Shown piece by piece: positions 6,663-11,877 of a DNA stretch of 14,490 bases (position 1 is the first letter of the stretch; every line of letters starts with the position of its first letter). The position numbers and the translations under genes were made by a program. Below the pieces are notes generated by a model. The model was given only the letters and a program-made list of their open reading frames with translations, searched no databases and had not been told where the DNA came from. The DNA is from Alphaproteobacteria bacterium (lineage in GTDB: Bacteria > Pseudomonadota > Alphaproteobacteria > JAEULC01). The DNA lies in NCBI GenBank assembly GCA_020851015.1, contig JADZDN010000097.1:1-14490 (forward strand), read 5' to 3'.

Positions 6663-7846
6663 GCGCCGCGCCGCCGCCGGGCAAGGGACCGCCGCTGCTG
6701 ATCCTGATCGCGCTTACCGGGGTGCCGACCTTCTCGATCAACATCTTCGTGCCGTCGCTGCCCGGCCTTGCCGCCTATTTCGGGACCTCCGGCGCGGTGG
6801 CGCAGCTGGCGATCACCCTCTATCTGCTGATGATCGGGCTGGGCCAGCTGTGCTACGGGCCGCTGTCGGACCGGTTCGGGCGCCGGCCGGTCCTGCTGTG
6901 GGGCATGTCGATCTACGTGGTGGGCAGCCTCGTCTGCGTGCTGGCGCCGGCGATCGACGGGTTCCTGGCCGGGCGCGTCGTCCAGGCGCTGGGCGGCTGC
7001 GCCGGCGTGGTGCTGGGCCGCGCCATGATCCGCGACATGCACAGCCGCGAGAAGACCGCCAGCATGCTGGGCTACGTGACGATGGCCATGGCCTTCGCCA
7101 CCGCCACCGCGCCCAGCGTCGGCGCCTTCCTCGACGCCTGGCAAGGCTGGCGCGCCAGCTTCGCGCTGATGACGCTGCTGGGCGTCGTGCTGCTGCTCGG
7201 CGTGTGGTGGCGCGCGCGCGAGACGCTGCGCGAGGCGGCGCCGCTGCCGTCCGCCGGCCACATGCTGGCGGTCTATCGCACCATCCTTCTAACGCCGCGC
7301 TTCCAGCGCTTCGGCGGCTTCGCGGTCTGTCTCGCCGCCGGCTACTACGCCTACGTCGCCGGCGCGCCGCACGTCATCATCACCCTCTATGGCCTGACGC
7401 CCACGCAGTTCGGCGCGTTCTACCTGTTGACCGGCAGCGCCTACATCACCGGCAACTTCCTGGCCGGACGCTTGAGCGAGCGGCTGGGGCTCGATCGCAT
7501 GACGTCGATCGGCGGCGCGATCGCGACGGTTGCCGGCCTCGTGCTGATCGCCCTCGCGCTCGCCGAGGTCTATCATCCCCTCGCGGTGTTCGGGCCGATC
7601 GCGCTGTCGTTCGTCGGGACGGGGCTCAGCCAGCCCAGTGCGCTGACCGGCGCGCTCGATTCGCACCCCCGCTACATCGGCGCCGGCGCCGGGCTGATCG
7701 GCGCGCTGCAGCTCGGATGCGGCGCGCTGGCCTCGCTGGCGATCGGCCTCACCGAGGGCCCCAGCCCGATGCCCTTCGTCTGGCTCAGCGGCGGGCTGCT
7801 GGTGGTGGGTCACGCGGTGCTGCTGTTCCGTCGGGAACGGAATTGA
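6659..7846 (+). CDS. MFS transporter, Bcr/CflA (DHA1) drug-exporter family
   Basis: This is a 395-residue major facilitator protein with about 12 membrane helices. The motif A loop GPLSDRFGRRPVL (from residue 67) between helices 2 and 3, and a motif-B-like RVVQALGG followed by GRAMIRDM, are typical of Bcr/CflA multidrug exporters, which use the proton gradient to export drugs, sulfonamides or amino-acid derivatives such as cysteine. ATG 6659 overlaps the aapM stop (ATGA), and GAGGAG at 6645-6650 is 8 bases upstream, so it is translationally coupled to the amino-acid uptake genes. The link suggests a substrate related to amino acids, such as overflow export or self-protection, but that is inference from position. 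The gene occupies the slot where the transporter ATPase is normally found. The subfamily call is good; the substrate is unknown. Confidence 0.88.
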   Translation: MSAAPPPGKGPPLLILIALTGVPTFSINIFVPSLPGLAAYFGTSGAVAQLAITLYLLMIGLGQLCYGPLSDRFGRRPVLLWGMSIYVVGSLVCVLAPAIDGFLAGRVVQALGGCAGVVLGRAMIRDMHSREKTASMLGYVTMAMAFATATAPSVGAFLDAWQGWRASFALMTLLGVVLLLGVWWRARETLREAAPLPSAGHMLAVYRTILLTPRFQRFGGFAVCLAAGYYAYVAGAPHVIITLYGLTPTQFGAFYLLTGSAYITGNFLAGRLSERLGLDRMTSIGGAIATVAGLVLIALALAEVYHPLAVFGPIALSFVGTGLSQPSALTGALDSHPRYIGAGAGLIGALQLGCGALASLAIGLTEGPSPMPFVWLSGGLLVVGHAVLLFRRERN

Positions 7847-7918
7847 GCTTGTAGACGCGCCCCTCCGGGTTTGCGACAGTGCGTCCGATTCGTTTCAACG
7901 GCATCGAATGTGTTCGCG

Positions 7919-9463
7919 ATGAACGGCGCTGAAAGCCTGGTCCAGACCCTGGTCGATGGCGGGGTCGAGGTCTGCTTCTCCAATCCCGGCACCTCCGAGA
8001 TGCATTTCGTGGCCGCGCTCGACCGCGTGCCGGGCGTACGCTGCGTGCTCTGCCTGTTCGAGGGCGGCGTCTCGGGCGCAGCCGACGGCTATGCGCGCAT
8101 GGCCGAAAAGCCGGCCGCGACCCTGCTCCATTGCGGGCCGGGCCTGGGCAACGCCATCGCCAACCTGCACAACGCCAAGCGGGCGCGCTCGCCGGTCGTG
8201 AACATCGTCGGTGACCATGCGACCTACCACGTGCGCTACGACGCGCCGCTCACCAGCGATGCCGAGGGGCTGGCGCGGCCCGTGTCGGCCTGGGTGCGCC
8301 GCTCGGCCAATGCCGAGACGGTGGGGGCCGATGCCGCCGACGCCATCGCCGCGGCGCTGGCGCCGCCGGGCCAGGTCGCGACCCTGATCCTGCCGGCCGA
8401 CACGGCGTGGACCGAGGGCGGCAAGGTGGCGCGGCTCGGCACGGTCCAGAAGCCGGCGCCGGTGCGCGGCGAGGCGATCGACGCGGCGGCCAAGGCGGTC
8501 AGCGCCGGGGCCGGCACCATGCTGCTGCTCGGCCACACGGCGCTGCGCCAGCAAGGGCTCGACTGGGCCGGGGCCATCGCCGCCAAGACCGGCTGCCGCT
8601 TCATGGCGCAGATGTCGAATGCGCGCGTGCAGCGCGGCGCGGGGCGCGTCGCGATCGACCGCGTTCCTTATCCGGTCGACATGGCGCTCAATGCGCTCAA
8701 GGACGTCAAGCAGCTGGTGCTGGTGGGCACCCACGCGCCGGTCGCCTTCTTCGCCTATCCCGGCAAGCCCAGCACCCTGGCGCCCCAGGGCTGCGCGGTC
8801 ACGACCTTCGCGACGCCGGCTCACGACCTGCCGGGCGCGCTGGCCGCGCTGGGCGAAGCCGTGGGCGCCAAGCTCGCCGACGCCCCGCGCCAGAAGCTCG
8901 ATCCGCCGCCGCTGCCGCGCGGCGCGCTGACCTCCGAGCACATCGCCGCGGTGATCGGCGCGCTGATGCCCGAGAACGCCATCGTCTGCGACGAGTCGGT
9001 CACCACCGGGCGCGGCTTCTTCCCGTTGTCGCGCGCGGCGCAGCCGCATGACTGGATGCAGCTTACCGGCGGCTCGATCGGCGAGGGCATCCCGATGGCC
9101 ACGGGCGCGGCGGTCGCCTGTCCGGACCGCAAGGTCATCAACTTCGAGGCCGACGGCAGCGCCATGTACACGGTCCAGTCCCTGTGGACCCAGGCGCGCG
9201 AGAAGCTCAACGTGATGACCTTGATCTGGTCGAACCGGTCCTACGCGATCTTGCGCGGCGAATTGACGGCGGTGGGGGCCAAGAATCCCGGCCGCACCGC
9301 GATGGACATGCTGAGCCTGGACAATCCGGCGCTCGACTGGATCGCGCTGGCCAAGGGCATGGGGGTCGAGGCGGTGCGCGCCGAAACGCTCGAGGCGCTG
9401 ATCGACGCGTTCAAGACCGGCCTCAAGCGCACCACGCCGTTCCTGATCGAAGTGGTGATGTAG
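7919..9463 (+). CDS. Thiamine-diphosphate enzyme, acetolactate synthase large-subunit-like
   Basis: This is a 514-residue ThDP-dependent enzyme of the acetolactate synthase/benzoylformate decarboxylase superfamily, with three domains in the usual order. The N-terminal PYR domain starts MNGAESLVQTLV, then CFSNPGTSEMHFVAALD and CLFEGGVSGAADGYARM; E48 is the likely glutamate that activates the cofactor. The PP domain carries FEADGSAMYTVQSLWTQARE, with ADG (411-413) instead of the classical GDG and N439 at the usual distance to complete the Mg/diphosphate site. At 514 residues it is shorter than true IlvB (about 560-600), and no regulatory small subunit (ilvN) follows, so a role in branched-chain amino-acid synthesis is doubtful. 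Non-oxidative decarboxylation or carboligation of a 2-keto acid is more likely. ATG 7919 is chosen because the family begins MNGAESL; upstream TTG 7871 and GTG 7910 are in frame but add nothing conserved. No clear Shine-Dalgarno is seen. It is paired with the ureohydrolase-like gene 29 bp downstream. Confidence 0.85.
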   Translation: MNGAESLVQTLVDGGVEVCFSNPGTSEMHFVAALDRVPGVRCVLCLFEGGVSGAADGYARMAEKPAATLLHCGPGLGNAIANLHNAKRARSPVVNIVGDHATYHVRYDAPLTSDAEGLARPVSAWVRRSANAETVGADAADAIAAALAPPGQVATLILPADTAWTEGGKVARLGTVQKPAPVRGEAIDAAAKAVSAGAGTMLLLGHTALRQQGLDWAGAIAAKTGCRFMAQMSNARVQRGAGRVAIDRVPYPVDMALNALKDVKQLVLVGTHAPVAFFAYPGKPSTLAPQGCAVTTFATPAHDLPGALAALGEAVGAKLADAPRQKLDPPPLPRGALTSEHIAAVIGALMPENAIVCDESVTTGRGFFPLSRAAQPHDWMQLTGGSIGEGIPMATGAAVACPDRKVINFEADGSAMYTVQSLWTQAREKLNVMTLIWSNRSYAILRGELTAVGAKNPGRTAMDMLSLDNPALDWIALAKGMGVEAVRAETLEALIDAFKTGLKRTTPFLIEVVM

Positions 9464-9492
9464 CGACGACACTGGCCGGCGGAGGAGTGCCG

Positions 9493-10437
9493 ATGCCCAC
9501 CCGGAAGCCGCCTGCCCGCCCGACCTTGTCACCCGCGGCGTTCACGCACCCAGCGACCTGGCTCGGCGTTCCCGCCGGCCTGCCGCAGCGGCGCTCCATG
9601 GCGGCGATCCTCGGCATCCCGTTCGACTGCGGCACGCATCCCACGCGCATCGGCTCGCGCCTCGGCCCAACCGCGATCCGCGAGCAGACCGCGAACCTGC
9701 GCCGGGTCGACCCGCGCAGCAACATCGACGTCGTCGCGGCCCTTGGCCTGGTCGATGCCGGCGACGTCGCGCTGACCCCCAGCCTGATCGATCATTCCTT
9801 CCAGCGCATCGAGGCGGCGGTCGACGCGATCCTCTCGCGCGGCGCGGTCGCGGCGACGATGGGCGGCGACGGGGCGGTCACCCTGCCGCAGGTCCGCGCG
9901 CTCCGGCGGCATTGCGACGATATCTGCGTCGTGCATATCGACGCGCATACCGACGCCTACCCGATCGAGGGCTACAACACCGCAACCACCTTCCGCCACG
10001 TGGCCGAGGAAGGCCTGGTTGACCTCAGGCGCTCGTTCCATATCGGCGCGCGCGGGCCGACCATGGTGCCGGGCGTGTTCGAATACGCGCGCAAGCTCGG
10101 CTATCGCCTGGTGACGATGCAGGACCTGCGCAAGCGCGGCTACAGGTCGGTCGCGGCCGAGGTGCGGCGGACGGTCGGAAAGCGCCCGGTCTATCTGTGC
10201 TTCGACATGGATTTTTTCGACCCCGCGACCGCGCCGGGCGTGTGCACCCCTACGTGGGGCGGCGCCACGGCTGAGGAAGGCCTGTCGCTGCTGGAGATGC
10301 TGGCGCCGCTCGACGTGCGCGTGTTCGATGTCAATACGGTCAGCCCCGCGCACGACTCGGCCGGCATGACGGCCTTCCTCGCCGGCACGGTGCAATGGAC
10401 CTTCCTGCAGGGGATGGCACGCAAGGCGCTGCGGTAG
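9493..10437 (+). CDS. Arginase/agmatinase (ureohydrolase) fold protein with altered active site
   Basis: This is a 314-residue protein with the signature blocks of the ureohydrolase superfamily, whose members hydrolyse guanidino compounds such as agmatine or arginine at a two-metal (Mn) centre. IDAHTD gives ligands D150, H152 and D154, and FDMDFFDPATAPG gives D238 and D240. Three otherwise conserved positions differ. The block normally GGDHS reads GGDGA, so the histidine metal ligand is G127. The HGTxF block reads TATTF (T163 in place of the catalytic-site histidine). The VEVSPxxD block reads NTVSPAHD (T282 in place of the glutamate). Five of six metal ligands therefore remain. It may use a different substrate or metal set, or may not be a classical agmatinase at all, so I give no speB symbol. 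ATG 9493 has a strong GGAGGAG (9481-9487) 5 bases upstream. It is probably co-transcribed with the ThDP gene. The fold is secure; the activity is open. Confidence 0.82.
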   Translation: MPTRKPPARPTLSPAAFTHPATWLGVPAGLPQRRSMAAILGIPFDCGTHPTRIGSRLGPTAIREQTANLRRVDPRSNIDVVAALGLVDAGDVALTPSLIDHSFQRIEAAVDAILSRGAVAATMGGDGAVTLPQVRALRRHCDDICVVHIDAHTDAYPIEGYNTATTFRHVAEEGLVDLRRSFHIGARGPTMVPGVFEYARKLGYRLVTMQDLRKRGYRSVAAEVRRTVGKRPVYLCFDMDFFDPATAPGVCTPTWGGATAEEGLSLLEMLAPLDVRVFDVNTVSPAHDSAGMTAFLAGTVQWTFLQGMARKALR

Positions 10438-10440
10438 GAC

Positions 10441-10469
10441 CCTCATCCTTCGACAGGCTCAGGATGAGG
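10441..10469. repeat. Hairpin at the left end of an intergenic repeat element
   Basis: CCTCATCCT (10441-10449) and AGGATGAGG (10461-10469) are perfect 9-bp inverted arms around an 11-base loop, starting 3 bp after the stop of the ureohydrolase-like gene. Its centre holds the dispersed-repeat core TTCGACAGGCTCAGG. No T-run follows. It may act as a transcript end or mRNA stabiliser for the upstream pair; that is inference. Confidence 0.7.
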
Positions 10470-10554
10470 AGAAGAGAAAGCCAAGGAAAAAATCTCCTCA
10501 CCCTGAGCCTGTCGAAGGGTGAGCTTGTCGAAGGGTGAGCCTGTCGAAGGGTGA
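10447..10554. repeat. Dispersed intergenic repeat: inverted copies plus 16-bp tandem units
   Basis: CCTTCGACAGGCTCAGG (10447-10463) is repeated exactly in inverted form at 10502-10518. The match extends to about 26 bp with two changes, around an A-rich spacer. The right arm is followed by 16-bp tandem units GCCTGTCGAAGGGTGA at 10507-10522, 10523-10538 (one change) and 10539-10554. This core is one I recognise as an abundant intergenic element in many high-GC proteobacterial genomes, where translation of it often creates false peptide tails such as HPEPVEG or FDKL. It is non-coding here. With flanking bases it fills most of the 159-bp gap between the ureohydrolase-like gene and the CoA-transferase. 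Confidence 0.85.
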
Positions 10555-10560
10555 GCCCAC

Positions 10561-10590
10561 TTGCGGGACGCCGGACGGCGCGGGAATACT
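10561..10590 (+). promoter_or_regulatory. Candidate promoter of the CoA-transferase gene (leaderless type)
   Basis: TTGCGG (10561-10566) and AATACT (10585-10590) are 18 bases apart. The -10-like box ends only 6 bases before the ATG at 10597, so transcription would begin at or very near the start codon. No Shine-Dalgarno is visible, which agrees with a leaderless message. Matches to consensus are partial (3 of 6 and 4 of 6). Confidence 0.35.
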
Positions 10591-10596
10591 GCCGCC

Positions 10597-11832
10597 ATGA
10601 CCGCGTCGCCTGCGAACGCCCCCCTGAAAAACGTCCGTGTCCTCGACCTCACCAACGTGCTGGCCGGCCCCTTCGCCGCCTACCAGCTGGCGCTGCTCGG
10701 CGCCGATGTCATCAAGGTCGAGACGCCGGAGGGCGGCGACCTGGCGCGCCAGCTCGGCGCCGACGCCGATCTCAATCGCCGGCACATCGGCGCGTCCTTC
10801 CTGGCCCAGAACGCCGGCAAGCGGTCGATCGCGATCGACCTCAAGCATGCCGAGGGCCGCGCGGTCTTCCTCGACCTGGTCAAGCGCGCCGACGTGCTGG
10901 TCGAGAATTTCCGTCCGGGCGTGATGGCCAGGCTGAAGCTCGGCTGGGACGATCTCAAGGGCCTGAAGCCGGACCTCGTCTACTGCGCCATCTCCGGTTT
11001 CGGCCAGGAAGGCGATCTCAAGGACAACCCGGCCTACGACCAGATCGTCCAGGGCATGGCGGGGGTGATGAGCGTGACCGGCACGGCGGAGACCGCGCCG
11101 TTGCGCGCGGGCTATCCGGTCGCCGACACCACCGGCGGGCTGACCGCCGCCTTCGCTATCGCGGCCACGCTGTTCGCCCGCGCGCGCGGCGGGGGCGGGC
11201 GCTTCATCGACGTGTCGATGCTCACCGCGACGCTGATCACGCTCGGCTGGCCGGTGTCGAACTACCTGACCGCTTGCGTGCTGCCGCAGCCGATGGGCAA
11301 CGACAACATGACGGCCTCGCCGTCGGGCACGTTCCGCTGCGCCGACAAGCCGATCAACATCGCGGCCAACAAGCCGGAGCAGTTCGAGGCGCTGTGCGAC
11401 GCGATCGGCCGGCCGCACCTGAAGACCCACAAGCGCTTCGCCGAGCGCGAGGCGCGCAAGATCAACCGCGCGGCGCTGACCGAGGCGATCGAGCAGGCGC
11501 TGCGGACCGCGCCGGCCGACGAATGGGTCGCGCGGCTCAACGGGGTCGGCGTTCCCGCCGGGCCGGTGCTGTCGATTCCCGACGCGATCGCGCTGGCCCA
11601 GGCCCAGACAGGCGACCTGCTGCACGAATTTCCGTCGCTGCCCGACCGGGAGGGCAAGCCCGGCGAGGCGAGGCTCCGCGTGCTGCGCAGCGGCTTCCGC
11701 TATTCGGGCCAGCGGCCGGACATCGACCGCCCGCCGCCGCTGCTGGGCCAGCACACCGACGCGATCCTGGCCGGACTCGGCTACGACGCCCCGCGCATCG
11801 CCGCGCTGCGCGCCGCCAAGGCGGTGGGGTAG
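10597..11832 (+). CDS. CaiB/BaiF family (class III) CoA-transferase
   Basis: This is a 411-residue class III CoA-transferase. Such enzymes move CoA between acyl-CoA and free carboxylic acids (formyl-CoA:oxalate, carnitine, succinyl-CoA-dependent types and others) as interlocked dimers in the cytosol. Visible hallmarks are VRVLDLTNVLAGPFAAYQLALLGADVIKVE at the start (catalytic domain, CoA-binding loop), NAGKRSIAIDLKH, DVLVENFRPGVM, and NPAYDQIVQGMAGVM, in which D148 is the expected catalytic aspartate that carries the acyl-anhydride. VPAGPVLSIPDA and LLGQHTDAIL lie in the C-terminal half. Length is normal for the family (about 380-430). ATG 10597 is used rather than TTG 10561 because the conserved fold begins about 10 residues later and a -10-like box lies between the two. 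It is a stand-alone gene, with a repeat element before it and PEP carboxylase in its own unit 45 bp later. The acyl substrate cannot be predicted. Confidence 0.92.
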   Translation: MTASPANAPLKNVRVLDLTNVLAGPFAAYQLALLGADVIKVETPEGGDLARQLGADADLNRRHIGASFLAQNAGKRSIAIDLKHAEGRAVFLDLVKRADVLVENFRPGVMARLKLGWDDLKGLKPDLVYCAISGFGQEGDLKDNPAYDQIVQGMAGVMSVTGTAETAPLRAGYPVADTTGGLTAAFAIAATLFARARGGGGRFIDVSMLTATLITLGWPVSNYLTACVLPQPMGNDNMTASPSGTFRCADKPINIAANKPEQFEALCDAIGRPHLKTHKRFAEREARKINRAALTEAIEQALRTAPADEWVARLNGVGVPAGPVLSIPDAIALAQAQTGDLLHEFPSLPDREGKPGEARLRVLRSGFRYSGQRPDIDRPPPLLGQHTDAILAGLGYDAPRIAALRAAKAVG

Positions 11833-11870
11833 CAAGGCGCTGGCGACACCGCGCGAAGCCTTGTTATCCT
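11833..11870 (+). promoter_or_regulatory. Candidate ppc promoter overlapped by an inverted repeat
   Basis: TATCCT (11865-11870) is a -10-like box ending 7 bases before the ppc ATG. TGGCGA (11841-11846) sits 18 bases upstream as a weak -35. No Shine-Dalgarno is seen, so the message may be leaderless. CAAGGC (11833-11838) and GCCTTG (11858-11863) are inverted repeats that bracket the -35 and spacer, and could form an operator or a small hairpin that ends the upstream transcript. Evidence is pattern only. Confidence 0.3.
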
Positions 11871-11877
11871 GGCCGCC

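Noticed and set aside
7871..7918. Upstream TTG (7871) or GTG (7910) starts for the ThDP enzyme
   Set aside because: The family pattern begins at MNGAESL (ATG 7919); the extra residues show no conservation pattern and no ribosome binding site.
7895..9532. A 545-codon - strand frame opposite the ThDP enzyme gene
   Set aside because: Low-complexity R/A/H/D-rich translation with no domain; a shadow of the + strand gene.
10441..10469. Intrinsic terminator after the ureohydrolase-like gene
   Set aside because: The stem is good but no T-run follows on the + strand, so I list it only as a hairpin within a repeat element.
10507..10554. Short repeats considered as a CRISPR array
   Set aside because: The 16-bp units are contiguous with no unique spacers, and there are no cas genes.
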